Made by a program: the position numbers and the translations under genes | In this document: positions 15,901 to 29,536 of the stretch, piece by piece | How the letters are laid out: each line of letters starts with the position of its first letter | Position numbering within the stretch: the first letter of the stretch is position 1 | From: Ciona savignyi | Taxonomy: Eukaryota > Chordata > Ascidiacea > Phlebobranchia > Cionidae | Direction: 5' to 3' | DNA length: 64,000 nt | NCBI GenBank assembly: GCA_000149265.1 | Contig: CH000159.1 | Coordinates: 204,552 to 268,551 of the forward strand | The notes under the pieces: generated by a model | What the model was told of the DNA's origin: nothing | The model's database searches: none | What the model saw: only the letters and a program-made list of their open reading frames with translations

Positions 15901-18900
15901 ACCTGATAATAATGTAAACCCCCTTAGTGTAACGATAAGTTGTGCTGCGTAATCTAATCATCCCCACAAAAGCAGTCGACCAACATGAAGAATAATAAGA
16001 TGGGGCTTCTTTCCGTATTCAGATTAACCAAGGGAGAAGTTTTGCGGCCTTAAACGAATTATATATTTCCACCCTCGTTAACATGTTAAAAGCGCGGACT
16101 GTCGGCAACAAACCAAAGCACCATTTTTGGTAGAAAAATCATAATTACCTAGGTATTGAGAAACATTTAGCATGGAGTGCCGTCTGCATCATCACTAAAC
16201 GATGTTAACCGCCCATGTTTATTTTATTCATCTTTCTTGTTGATTTATGTATTGGTGGGCCGCCTTGTGACATGTTATAATTGATTAATATTGATGTTAT
16301 ATCAAAGCACTCTTTTGTGCATTTATGATGACGCTAAACTTGACCAACCCAGTTTACTTTATTACAATGTTTAACGTTCCAATGACGTTATAATGTTCTT
16401 AACAATGGCTGCGCTTTGTTTCCGTCAACGGAATGCCGATAAGTGTGTCTATTTTGCTTTTATGTGGCAATTCTTCGTTGTTTGTTCAATAACCTAATCG
16501 GGCATGAACGTCAGACGAATCAACGACGAGTTGCTTCTAAATAGCACCTTGTTCTGCATGTATCGCAACCCTGGGAAAAAATCCATCCATCGTCGACTCA
16601 TTTATTCATAGTCTTTAGTGTAATATGACTCCAGGTATCCGGATTATGGCGCATTTGGCCGATATTACGACCTTCTTATAATCCTTTCAAATGTAAATCA
16701 ATATCCTACATCATGCCCAAATCCGTGGTTGGTTTGTGTATTCATAAAGCTGTGACCTTTTTTGGCTTGAGATAAACAATCTAGTGACAAGACGAATGCG
16801 GAAATATTAAACGCCCAGTTATATATCTGTCTATTCTATCCACATATTGAATTTTGAAATGTATAGTAGCTAATTACATGGTATACATCAGTTTTACGTC
16901 ATACATGGTAGTGAACTTAAGAGACCAATCGTCATTGAGGTTAAAAGACAAACTAAACTTTAATTTGTAGGTGGGAACTGGGCCCATACGGAGAATGTAC
17001 TGTGACGTGCGGCAGAGGAGTTCAAACGAGGACAGTCGAATGTCGTCATATGCCGGAAGGTCCGGATCAAGAACACGTAACGAGGGGAACTCCCATGCCC
17101 GATATGATGTGTCCCGCTCCGAAACCCGAAGTTGCAGAATCGTGTTCGTTAAAAGCATGCGCTCCTGCCTGGGTGGCTCAACCATGGGGAGATGTAAGTC
17201 TTTAATAGTTTAATATAATTATTGCATATTTGTTATACGCGGTGAACGACTTTCACCGTAGTCAACGATAGACAGAGACAACAGTCTTTTTTATTCAATT
17301 AACTTTTTTCGACTTTCCTTTTTTTCAAAATTTGTGTGTAATAAAGGCAAAAATGAGTACTATGGAAAGTAAAAAGGGTCCGTTTAACAATTTTCTTCAA
17401 ACCACACTACCGTTAGGAGGTGGTGGTTAGCAATCATTAAAAAATAGTAAAGTGTTTGTACAGTCGATTTTCCGAGTGGTTAACTTGACTTATAAATATA
17501 TACAGACTCTTATACAAAAACGGTCCTTAAGACGAGCCTACCATGAGTTCGAAACTTGGCTCGGTAAAAAAATCCGTTGGTAATACGTCCGTTTAGTATT
17601 TCTCTAAAATATCGCAGCCAATTTTAACGATGTCAATTTGTTTAGATGTCCTTTTACTTTGCAGTGTAATCGTTCGTGTGGTCGTGGGCAGCAAACTCGG
17701 GAACTGGTTTGCATGCAGAGACTGGGAACAGGTGAAACTGTCCGAGTACCTGACATATATTGTTCTCGGATCACACCCGACACCAAACGGTTCTGTGCCA
17801 TGCACAACTGTCCTGCTCGTTACATTGTCCGACCGTGGACGAGAGTGAGTATGTTTTACAACTAACTCGGTTTACAATTTACCAGTAAACTATATTTACA
17901 CGCATTCTATTACACGGTGTTGCTAAAAGTAGGTCAGGTGGTAAACAAACTAAAAGTTCAAAGTAAAGTTAATTCACAAATCCACACGAGTATAGGACGC
18001 ATTGTAAACATGTTATGGCGCAGTACCTTACAATCCCCATATGTTTACTAGATTTCCTTTTAAATCTTTTTCATTGACTAAAAACGTAGCTATACTGGTG
18101 AATATATGTTGCAATCGTGTAAATTCAAGTCTCCAATATATATTTGCATATGAATCATGACCAAGTAAACCTACTTCAGCGCAATAGATCCCATTTTGTC
18201 TGTATTGATCTTAAGTTGACAAGGTTTGTTTGTGCACTTATATATGAAGTTTACAAATGAGCTTAAGTTCGTTGAACGCCGTCACTAAAGAGACCTAGGG
18301 GCGTGTAATCTAGCAACACATTTCGACTTGTTTGCTCGACCGGTGCGGTTAAACAAGGGGCCGTTGTCGTTTAAAGGCTGGGGCCTTGACCGACTATATT
18401 TGCTTGGTTTACTGAACCTTTACTTATCTTTATGATTAGGCAGCAATGTCGTTAATTTGTCTAAGAGATAAAGGTCCTTTACAGCCCCAGCCGCCCAGGT
18501 GGTTAAGGCACGTTCGTCAAACACGAGAGAATGACAGGACGACTTATTCCGATGGTTAATCTGTGTGCAAACGATTTTTCCGCCATCATGACTGCTTGCT
18601 TCCGAAAACCTAACAATACAATGAACTGATCGCCGATCTATATCGCTTTGAAGTCAAATACTCTATGGGTTAAAGTCACGTTAAGGACATTTTGTACAAA
18701 TAACTAATTTATTGAAAATCGTAATGTTGGCTAAACAACTACCAACGGAGCTTAATCCTTTTTAAATTTAAACTGCCTCAAAACTTAACAAATAAAAGAC
18801 TTAAACAAACTTCCTCTTAAACGTTACAGTGCCCTCCGAGATGTGGAACTACCTACAGTACTCGACAGATCGCATGCGTGCAGCTTCGTGCGGGCAAGCT

Positions 18901-21900
18901 CAAACCCGCCATGGTGGATATAAAAAAATGCTTCAAAAACCGAAGACCACTGACCAGAAAACTATGCAAGAAACCCGGGTGTCGTAAGTATTTAGCATAT
19001 CTTTATTACCTATTTAATGCCATATCAGATTGGGAATCAATCGATTTAAAGTTCCTTTTATTTAGCTGTGATACGCAAGAGCAAGAATGCAAATTTTGTA
19101 CAAACGACCAATGAATCCAAAGTCAGATTACAAGTTGGGACAACCGCTTCAGTTTTCCCCCGAACAACTGTGATCGTCCGTTGTAAAGTTGACAGGTAAT
19201 TTTCCATTCAGTTAACGAATTACTAGTATAATATCGACTGTCTTTGATTTAAACGGGGATTAAAAAGAGAATCATATTTTTTCCAGTTTCCACTTGCTAT
19301 ACATTTTACATTCATTAATACACACGGCGCCGATGTAACCAGTCGCAACTCCATCTTTAAAACACAAATCCAATTTGATAGATTTAGAAAGCAAGATCTC
19401 CAGTGGCGGTTTAGAGGAAGTGTGATTTCCAACATGGGCGGCCATCTCTCCGTGTTAAGGGATAATTCGCTTCGAATAGTCCGGGCAGTTAAATCCGACG
19501 AAGGGATTTATATCTGTGCTGCTGGAAACGTCCGAGCGAAATTCGTACTTAAAATAATCACCAACGATACAGGTAAATATAGAATACAATATTAGCTATT
19601 TCAGTGTTGTTTTCAGGTAAACATTTTTTAAATGTCATTTCTACGGATACAGAAAGAGGAATACCGACTACGCGGTCATCAATGACCACCCCAATACACC
19701 GCCGACAAGAAATTAAAACTAAAATACAAGGAACAATTCCCATACGACATCGAACCACGCCGGTAAAGTTCATTGACAACATTGATTCTTCGGAGAGCGA
19801 CACAACGACATCAACTCGATTTCACTTCCCAAGAACAGTTTCAATGATGCCAAGACAGCCTCCCCCTCCGAGAATCATCGTTCCATCACTCTCGTACGTC
19901 AAACAGCAAGCACCTATCGAAATCGACGCTCGTTTGAGCAGAATGCCTTCTGATTCTCCTGCTGTCCCTATACATCGAGAGGTAGAACATGCCGAAGTGG
20001 ACGAGATACACGATTTAAACCGCATTCCGAAATATTCAACCAATCCGCCTCACTTCCAAGGGCCGATTTCAGAAGAAGACCGACTCTTGCACGAAGCATT
20101 GTCGCAACACCAATTGAGATTGGAAATCCCGGATATTAATGTAAGGAAGGCGAGGTTTCTTCTGTTATGAAACTTGTAATAATATTTATTATCGACGATT
20201 TTCTTTTTTTGACCCTGTAATGTAAATGCCCGGTTAGCTTCACTGGTAGCGCGTCGCACCGCGGAGAAGGAGTGATAGGATCGAAACAAGCTGATCCGGC
20301 CTGTTACCTCAGTAGATTAGAGACTTAGCCCAATGGTTGTACAACCAAGGCAATTTAATGGAACACTGCAATATCTCCTGTAACCCGGGACCTGAGGAAA
20401 TCTGATGATTGTTCGTGTGACAACTATTCCGCGTTTTCCCATTTCCGTATATAAACATGAATATCTTATCGTAGTTAGTTGATCGTGTTATCTGACAAGG
20501 CACTTAGTGGACTTTAAATAAAAAGTTAATAGCTGAGAAAAAACTGCAGCAGTGTCTTTCATCGTTTTCTATAAACAGCAAAAAACGATAATGTAGTTTG
20601 GGGGGTTTATATATTTATTCTCTATTATTTAGATCTTGGAACAGTTCCAGACAGCCTTAAATGAGGAAGAGGTGGATGACATATATCTTCCGATGATCAC
20701 TGATGACGACCTCGGAATCAACCGACAGAGGAGCGGGATTCGTAGTGTGGGGAACACTGCTGTGGTGAAAGCAATTGGCGGTCTTGGAGGTAAAGGGGAA
20801 TACTGTATCTTTGTATTCGGTTTATAAATAACATGTTGTTACAATATTGCAAAAAAAAACATCGATCGGAGCTTATTTATATTTTATTCGATATCTTTGT
20901 ATTAAATAGAATTAATAACCAATATAGAAAACAACTCCCCTTTTATCGAATTATAACCATAGATTATTTGAAAATAAATGTTCAACGTTAATTTATTGGG
21001 TTCATGCGATGTCCGCTAAGTTCTTTGCTAAAGCACACAACCGATCAACCAGCAGCTGGTGCTAAACCAACAATATTATATTGGTCCCAAATGGCCAACG
21101 TTCTACTAACCGATTGCGTAACCGGCTGAATGCTTATTTTAGAACGACGTGAAAACACAAGAAGACCATCTATTCCAAGCCAACCTACAGTTACACCGCG
21201 CCAGTTAGCGCAAGAAGTGACTGTTTATGTTGGAAGCAGCTTAATTATCGTTGCTGGGGTGACTGAACGCATCACCATATTATGCGAATCAAATGGTGAT
21301 CCAGCACCCGTCATTTCCTGGTACAGGGATAACATCCGATTGCCGATGGAAAATAATAGAAGGTTGGTTAAAACTTTTATAAATATATCTTCAATTTTAA
21401 ACTGTAGTCACCGCAAAAGTTTAACAAAAATAAATTATAATTGATTAAATAATAAAATACATCATTAATATATTTTTACGATTTTAATAAAATGCGTCTA
21501 TACCCTTTGTAAATGTATGTTTTTCACATTTTGCAGCATAGTTCAATGTATAGGGGACGTTTTTTTGATTAATTTCCTTAAAATGCACCCCAAAATGTTT
21601 TCAATTTCTCTTATTTCCGTGCAGGCAATATGTGTTGGAAGATGGTGCGCTTCGGTTACTCTACCCACATACCTCCGATACCGGATCCTACGTGTGTGTG
21701 GCTTCGAATCGGTTTGGCAACGATTCCAGGACCACGGCGCTGACCGTGACACATAAACCCCGTATTCTGTCAACAACTGAAGATCTGGAAGACTTTGAGT
21801 CGGAACTCGTGGAAGTTGATGTCGGATCGAATATCCAGGCTAAACTCGGGGCGAAGATAAGGATTCGATGTCCAACGGAAGGTTTGTTTTCTAAAACTTT

Positions 21901-24900
21901 TTGGTTACAAATTATAGACAATTAAATAAACCGAGAAGTTATTTTAAGTATTTATAAACTACTTGTGTCGAAGCGGGTTTATAAACAGAAATACATGTGC
22001 ACCATTGGCATTGCTATTTGTAATTAACCAGAGGTTCATATCCGTATATCTAGTGAATAAGGTCCATAATAATTTTTGTTAACTAGATTTTTGTTTTTTT
22101 TGTTTTTTTGCAACATTTTGTTTCTAAAAAACGAACTTTTGCCGCTTGAGGTCAGGCAGCATACATAATATTTAAGCACGTTATATGTTAGGATGCATTG
22201 AGTGGTTGTGGAATACCAGCGTTTATAAAAGTTATTGGAACGAGACCGAATTTAAGTAAGTTGGAAAATCTAAGTAAAGTAATATCGCGACTCAAACCTT
22301 AAAAAGTGTGAATTGGAAAATAATAATGGTTGCGAAGATGATTTTGACATTAAGGTGCAACGTCCTATACAATACGGACATACCAAACCTACATTTTGAC
22401 CCCTTCACATCGCTATGCGCTGTAGTTTAAAAACCATTTTTACCAAACTACGCCGAGCCGAACCCATCAACTGGTGCGAAACCACAAACGGTATTGTCGA
22501 TGCGATGATATTAACATATTTAGGCAAAATATGAAGAGCCAACAAAAAAGGAATAAGTTTAAACTGACAATTGGACAACCATACCTACTTTGTCCCACCC
22601 TACAGCTGGTGATTATTTGTATAATCCCAACTATGGTTACCACAGTTATATCCGTTTGTGGTATAAAGTGAGATTTTACCTGGTGGATCATATCTATTAG
22701 TTGCTGTTCGGTTTCATGGTTAATACTTCATTGATATATAAGTAGATATATGAGATCAACAAATGACTAATTTATCGGTTCCCGTTGTAAGGCGTAGCCT
22801 ACTAGGTTTATTTAAAAATGATATCTCTTCGGAAACTACTGGGAGTGTTGGCCTGTTTAAGAACTATTTTTAAACCTTGCGATTTTTGTTTTGCCGGATA
22901 TTGAGTAAAACTAGTGAATTCGCGGTATTTTTGATTGATAGGTGTTCAAAGCCGCAAAATTACCTTTTTTGGAATCCGAAAATTTCTAAAGCTGTTTAGA
23001 CTGAACTTATAATCCTACCAACCTGTGTCAATAGAGTAAGCTTCCGATGATTATTGAGGCGACCTAGATGATTATATTGGCAGTCAATGCATGAGTGTTC
23101 AGGCGTGTAAAGCGTTTTTATCACATGCTTTACCACTTTAATTTTAAGCTTTTCCATCATGCAGGATTCCCGGAGCCGTACATACGTTGGACAAAGGACG
23201 GTCCAGGTTTATCCACAAACTCTATCATTCAGACAGACAATACACTCGAAATATTTCCTGCAAGGAAGGCGGATCAGGGCTTGTTTTCATGCGAGGCTTC
23301 CAATCCTGCCGGGAGTGACTACCAGGTTTCGTCCCTGATTCTTGTCGGTATGTACACAAAATACAACTTTAAAGATTTGGTTTATTTGTTAAATTAATCA
23401 TTTTTCCATTTTCATAAAAGAGTAATCTTAAGAATAACAGTAAATAAAGATAAAAGTGCCCGGTAAAGGCAGACCGATCATTTGAATTGAATCGTAGGCT
23501 CGCGTATGCAAAAATACCCTAACTACGATATGTCCTCGATTAAATGCGTATACATGTTTGTTAAGTCAATGTATTGCACAGAACCACCCCATATCTCGGA
23601 GATACTAAGTGAGAGGCCAGAAATGGCTGGAATGCAGGGTTTGCCTGATCTTTTGGTCACCTCAACCGAAACTCAGCTTTACAAAGTCAAAATCAACGGT
23701 GCTGTCATGATGGGTAAGTTTCTATGTACTTGCAGCTCAATTATTAAAAGCTGCTCATATTGCACTGTTTCGACCGTCAGCCGAAACAAAGTGGGATTGA
23801 AATCAGCTGTTTGCTGGTAGCCTGCCTGTGTCTTTCGGCTAGGCAAAAAGCGATTGTTGATTGAACCTACTAATTAATGAACGGAACAAAAATTATACCA
23901 ATGTCTTCAACATGAACAAACCCTACAATACGCGTAGGTAATCAGATAATTTCCGGCGTTATAACGTCGTCTCTGTATCCGCAGCACCGAGATAAACATG
24001 GGTATCATATCCTCCACCTCCGCTAAGTTAGCTATTCAAAATGATCACTAACGTTTTTATAACGATGTTTACAAAGCAATTATTCATAACGGGCAGATTT
24101 GACATAGCAGGTTAGAATACTTTTTTTTAACCATGGCCTGGGACAATGACAGTGATTATAATACGCGTTATCGTCAGATGTATTTGCGCAACTACCTTTT
24201 ATTATAATACCTAAATTCGAAGGTGTCTGATGGTTATGTTAGCGAAATAAATTTCATAACAAAAATTGCTAAACAAATATAAACCTGTTCAATACGTTAG
24301 TGGCACGGCATTGCGTACCGTTAAACTATTTTTGCTTCGTTTACCCGGTTTAATAACCGCATTTTTAAAACATTTTTTTACGACGGGACTTTCGATAAAA
24401 GTAAAGTTTTAACTATAAGGTTTCATATGTCAAGTGAAATTTTATATTGCTCAGGCCATAAAAGGGTAAAGTAAATTGCACCGTTCGCGGTCTTATTTAA
24501 TGCCGCATTCATTTTGTTGAGGTTATTTTTTATTTCATAAAGTTTGCCGACTCAAATCGTGGGTTATTTGTTCTTGAGCTTAAGTGCCGTAGTCGGCTAG
24601 CCTCGTCTGATATTTGGTCTTAATTTGAAGTCCAAGTCTTACATTGAACTACAAAGGTCAGTTTTTGGTTTCCGCAATTATTTCAATTCGAAACGTAAAT
24701 ACGTTCTAAAAATATAGCAATTCGGTATCCATTCGCCCAGTTTCGGTATATGGCTCATCGCACACGTCAACACCCAATATAAATGTTCCTCATGAAAGGA
24801 ACTGACCGTGCCCGACCGCGAACTGGCACGTGAGGACTTCGCTTACGGCTAGATAATCCACCACAAACTGCTCCAAGTCGCTCGTTTCCCTTCTATTTAC

Positions 24901-27494
24901 TCGTCGTTGAGTAGGATATAAGGTCTTTATTATTTGCCCACAGGAAAGTAGTTCAGACGACAATGCTTTCCCGGAGACAATTATTCCTTTAGTCGGGGTT
25001 TTAGACCTCATGAAAGTCGACAAAGTAGAGGTTACATTACCCACCGCAAAATTTGCTTGTCTGTCTCTCTTGCGCTCGAGCCATTCACGCCAAACTAAGA
25101 ATAGGCCCTATTCAAATATTATGACGTACTATATTGTAACAAACAGGGCTTGTTCTGTAGGTTGTCCGGTTACCGGATTTCCAGAGCCCCAACTAACTTG
25201 GTTCTTCAACGACACACCAATATACGAGCTCGGATCCACTCTAGATTACCAACTCATAAAAAAGGGGACCATTCTGCAAATCCCCAACGCAAATGCCATC
25301 ACAGAGGGAGAATACACTTGCCAGGCTGGCAATGACGGTGGAAATTTGACTACGAGCTTACGTCTCAGCATAGTAGGTAAGAGCCAAACTAAGCATCGCG
25401 TCCACTGTTCACTGAACCGGCTAGACCGACATCAAGGGTTTACCTAATTCTTTTTTATAATTCTAGTGTACTCGTACCAGTTCGGTGAAAACACTCCATG
25501 CACCGCCACTTGTGGAGACAGCGGTTTCCAATATCGCAGATTAATGTGCATGGAGGACGGTGTGAAAGAGGTTGACGAGTGGTACTGTACCGGGGTGGAG
25601 AAACCAACTGCTGTTATGGCACCCTGTGGACGTCAAGATTGTCCCCCTCGGTTGGTGCTTGATATTCAAAATTTAATAACCGAATTCGTTTTCAGGTTTT
25701 GTATGTGAGTTCGACTCCTAAATCTATTTTACTTGCTTAAAATTTCTGTTTGTCTTTCATTTCAACATTTTACCCTTTTTCCGCCGTATCACTATAAAAT
25801 GTTTCATTCGTCATTAGATACTTGATCCGCGGTTGGGGCTCTTGTTCCGCTTCTTGTGGCAACGGAACTCGGAGTCGCATTCTTGGGTGTGGGATTCTCA
25901 TGTCGGACGGTAGCACACGAGAGGTCGCCCTGGAGTTGTGTGGGTTCAACGAAACGAGGCCTGTCACAACGGAAGCGTGCTTCGCGGAAAGATGTCCTCG
26001 CTGGCACGTCGGTGCTTGGCGAAGGGTGAGTGGCTGAATAATGAAAGATGAATCACTATTTAATACATTGTCCTCTTACAGTGCAGCAGAAAATGTATTG
26101 GGAGAAATATGAGTGCGAGAACACGAAAAGTTATCTGTGTTTCAGGCAATGGAACTACTATTGGAAGGAAAGCTTGTAAGCATCTACCAAAACCAAGAAG
26201 GTAGGAATTTACTTGTATTGTACAGTCTAATGATGCTCTTGGGCAAAATATATAAATTTCGAAGTTGGAATGAATGCTTAACTAATGTTTCGGTTATGAT
26301 GGGCCTTAATATCGTTTATATTTCATCCAGGCGTACTCTATGTCCGAACCCGCGTTGCAAACCTGTGTGGGTGGCAAGTAAGTGGTCTGTGTGTTCTAAA
26401 CCATGCGGCAATGACGGCATCCGAACCCGAATATTAAACTGTGTGTACAGAGGAAGAAAACGACAACTCGCCGGTGCCCAATGCTCCATAGCACAAAGAC
26501 CACTTGTGTCTATTAGATGCAATCGGTTCCCATGTCGAAAAGGTAGCTTACTATAAATTTAAAAAAAAATGTTTCTAACTACTAGAATGTATAATTGACA
26601 TTATGTTGTTATCAGTAAATTTTATCAGTTAAATAGACTATAAATTGCCTAAACACTTAGATATAATTTAGCTTCAAGTCAATAATTGTTTTGTTAAAAT
26701 GATTTTTATTCAATTTCAGATATTCATTTACCGACACCAAGCAATTCTCGTGAGTTGAAATTTTATTTTAAATAATTCATTTTTTTATAGTGTGTTCGCT
26801 AGGTCGTGTATCCCTGTGCATTATTATTAACGAACATTGTTTTAACCCAAAGGAATCGAATTGTCCGAAGTAACTGATATTTTTTATTGTCCGTGTTGTA
26901 AAACAAAAATACAAATGAACTAAAACAGCCCAACACACAAAGCTGGGGCGCAATGTTTGAATGATTAAGCCGTATTAAGCCGCCCAACCTACCGGTAATC
27001 GGTGTACAAGGTCTGATTTACATTTGCTGGAAAGACAATTGTGTCCTTGGGCAACACTTCAGACATCGCCTGAACCCACTGGATTAATCGGTTCAAATAT
27101 AACTAAAGGAATGTTTCTATGGTATGCGCTAGGTGATTTGCCGATTGCATGTGCGATAACTCTTCCGCGTTTTTCCACTTATAAGGTTTAAATGTAAATA
27201 CCCTACCCTACCTCTAACCAGAGAAGTTTATCACAAATTTTCACTGATTTACCAACTAGGCATCTGTATTAAAAACGGTCTAAGTGACGATCCATCACTT
27301 CGAAACTTGGCTCGGTTAAAAATATATAGAGATCACTTTAATTTCTACGTCACTAACATTCAACGATACCAATGTAGCTAACAAAAAATTATTTTGCAGC
27401 TCCGTGTGTGAACAGATTCCATAAATGCAGAAAAATTGGCAGAGCTGGACTCTGCCTTTATTACAAGCGGTTTTGTTGTCAAACGTGCAGTTAA
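12962..27494 (+). CDS. ADAMTS-like (ADAMTSL1/3-type) protein with TSP1, Ig and PLAC domains
   Basis: Exons: 12962-13632, 16971-17193, 17665-17844, 18830-18983, 19066-19195, 19343-19572, 19617-20140, 20633-20789, 21143-21362, 21625-21881, 23165-23347, 23582-23713, 25161-25376, 25467-25650, 25818-26025, 26082-26200, 26331-26542, 26720-26749, 27400-27494. They join in phase to 1374 codons plus stop. Domains: three TSP1 repeats (about 225-405; CTVTCG, CNRSCG, CPPRCG), Ig1 (about 410-520), a proline/serine/threonine linker (about 530-760), Ig2-Ig4 (about 770-1092; WYRD, WTKD and WFFND strands with YVCVAS, FSCEAS, YTCQAG), four TSP1 repeats (about 1094-1335; CTATCG, CSASCG, CSRKC, CSKPCG) and a six-cysteine PLAC domain at the end. 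This TSP1-Ig-TSP1-PLAC order matches the C-terminal part of ADAMTSL1/3, which are secreted, non-catalytic matrix proteins. I see no metalloprotease, cysteine-rich or spacer module. The first exon is the least certain part. It ends in a hydrophobic stretch (about 197-214) after a basic segment, so it could be a signal anchor. Papilin is less likely because no Kunitz domain is seen. Confidence 0.85.
13633..16970 (+). other. Long first intron of the ADAMTS-like gene
   Basis: The donor AG|gtgagt after 13632 and the acceptor taatttgtag before 16971 bound this 3.3-kb stretch. Phase 2 to 1 continuity across it is maintained. Minus-strand open frames of 104-116 codons (13795-14109, 14404-14727, 14758-15108) lie inside and show no recognisable domain. 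An additional or alternative first exon could be hidden here, because family members normally have a signal peptide close to the first TSP1 repeat. Confidence 0.5.
17475..17585 (+). mobile_element. tRNA-derived SINE copy
   Basis: The A-box-like CCGAGTGGTTAAC and the B-box-like GAGTTCGAAACTTGG are about 80 bases apart and are followed by an A-rich run. The part around aaaaacggt and ttcgaaacttggctcgg recurs near 27275-27325, and its head recurs near 30720-30800. That recurrence argues for a dispersed family rather than a single tRNA relic. It lies in intron 2 of the ADAMTS-like gene. Confidence 0.55.
18488..18560 (+). mobile_element. Possible tRNA-like SINE head
   Basis: GCCCAGGTGGTTAAGGCACG resembles a Ser/Leu-type tRNA A box and D arm, like the head of the copy at 17475. 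No clear B box follows, so this may be a truncated or diverged copy in intron 3 of the ADAMTS-like gene. Confidence 0.3.
20227..20462 (+). mobile_element. tRNA-derived SINE copy in intron 7
   Basis: The A-box-like TAGCTTCACTGGTAGCGCG and the diverged B-box-like GGATCGAAACA lie in the first 65 bases. The 3' half contains attccgcgttttcccat, which recurs as cttccgcgtttttccac at about 27168-27185, in another intron of the same gene. The boundaries are approximate and no target duplication was identified. Confidence 0.5.
27040..27325 (+). mobile_element. Composite SINE-related repeat in the last intron
   Basis: The left part has gtgtccttgggcaacacttc, a motif recurrent in V-SINE-like elements and repeated in this window near 32610, 57290 and 59310. 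The middle shares the ttccgcgtttttccac block with 20440. The right part (about 27275-27325) matches the 3' half of the SINE at 17475. Two nested or adjacent copies probably lie just before the PLAC-encoding exon. Confidence 0.45.
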
Positions 27495-27986
27495 TGCAGC
27501 ATTGTTGTGTGTGATTCATTATAACGACCCTGTCGATGAATGGCCGACCACCCGACGGACGAAATCAGTGTAGGTAGATAGATAGTTTCGATGACAACAT
27601 CGGTCATTATTCAAAACTGCTCAAGTTACAAGAGTCTAAACAAAGTTCAATAATTGGCTGGTAATCGCGTGTGAATATTTTTGAGTTCCGTTTATTTCAA
27701 TCATATTCTTAACTTCATAATATTGAGTCATTGTGACTATGTGCGCTTACTCTATGTGAAGTTGCATTGCATATATATAAAGTCACCCGCTGGATAGTGA
27801 CATTTCTGCTTTCTTATTCACTCTTTTGTTCCAGCAATATTTTAAGATTTAGTCTTATTCTTTTTGCGCTTTCTTCACTATTTTTTTGTACATTGTCTTT
27901 TCTACATTTTACCGCTGACCTTAGTTCTTGAGAGATATCCCATATGTGTTTTATGTATGGAGAACAAGTTCGCTGTGACGAACGTC

Positions 27987-27992
27987 AATAAA
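27987..27992 (+). terminator. Candidate polyadenylation signal of the ADAMTS-like gene
   Basis: AATAAA lies 493 bases after the stop codon, in cgtcaataaaaaatg. It is the best canonical signal I noticed downstream, but its use is unproven. Confidence 0.4.
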
Positions 27993-27999
27993 AAATGAA

Positions 28000-29536
28000 A
28001 TGAAATATTTGTTATCAAATCGCTACTTGTTGAGCAACGTTTTTTGGTCACTCAATGACGATAAGGATTTAAAAAGAACAACTATAAATTTCCAGCAGAA
28101 ACATTTATCAGGGTGTCAGATGTCGTGCAGTTTTTTTGGTGGAGTTTTGTATAATAGTTTACATTTCGCGCATGGAATTACGATTTAATCTTCCATTGTA
28201 AAAATTTCTTGTGGAAAACTTGGGTAAAAAGATTTCAAAAATCAAATTTATTTGATTAAAGTCCTGTGGTTGTTACCGTTATTTCAGCAAGCATGACATA
28301 AACTAATAATGGGGTATGTCATTTAGACTTAAGTTAGAGAAAAATAAGATAAAATAAAACAAAATGGTGTAATAAAAAATATATAAATTCAAGTAATATC
28401 CAAGTAAACCAACAAGAATTCCAAAAACGCGCGACCACGAGATCAGCAAAAAAGTAAATATGAATTCCCTTCGGTTCCGAAGGGGACAAATCTAAATCTT
28501 GCAAAATTGTAAAGAATGTTGTAGATGAACGCAATGAACAAGAAAAAGGACAAACATGCTCAACATACCCCAAGTTACCACGGGAAATCCCTTAAAATAG
28601 AAAATTTATAAGTGAATATAATACACAATAACCATGTTTGTAAAATTGCTAACCACTTAAAACCAACACAAATCAAAATGAATTTCAATGAGAACAAAAA
28701 GTTTCGTATATCCCATACTCACCAGTATCTACCATTTCCTGGAAAAATCCAACACTCGATCGCATTCAAAACAGTGGCCAGACTTCTTTAACAATCCATA
28801 ATAACTAAAATAAAACTAAAATATTAAACTTTATAAAGGTGTCAGCTAAAATGTATTAAATATGTGGAAAATATTGCGTAAATTAGCAAGGTAAACTTCC
28901 AGCCAGAGACGATACGTACGACGGCGTTTCCTTGCATTTTAGGCATTTCGTGGCGATATTCTTTGTTTTTATATATCTTTGAACTAAAATAGACACATTA
29001 TCTCAATGTAACAAATTTGAAAAGGGTATAAACAAACTAAATTAAAATCTCGCAAAATAATAACCAACAATCCATTATAATACACTATATTGTCATTATA
29101 ATACACTATATGTATAAAACAGCTGGTCGCTCAAAACCGCTATAAATTAATACAGAATTTTAATTTGAAAAAAATATACAAGAATCTCATACCCAAACAT
29201 GGATATCAGGTTTGGACCGGTAACTCAGGAGCCCACATTCTGCTTGCACAAACAAACATTATACACTTTGTATAAGATATACCAAGAGTGATAAGTTAGC
29301 AAAGAAACCCAAAGTGTGTTAAACTAAAACTGAACTACCTTCTCAATTATACACAACACACTGAAATAGCTTCTGTATAACCCGAGTGTGAGCGCAAGGT
29401 TATCTGAACATTACCCGCATGATAACGACCCTTGTGTTTTTTTAAACACGGAAATAAACCTGAAAATCGGACCCTATAGTTTCCACAAGTTAATAAAACG
29501 GAGAAAAAACAAAAAAAAAGGTGTTGTGTGTAAAAG
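28000..29536. other. Intergenic spacer between the convergent ADAMTS-like and lectin genes
   Basis: This stretch is strongly AT-rich with no supported exon. A short palindrome, ccttcggttccgaagg, occurs near 28470, and the block attataatacactatat is directly repeated near 29085-29110. The 3' UTR of the lectin gene presumably extends into the high end of this stretch on the minus strand. Confidence 0.45.
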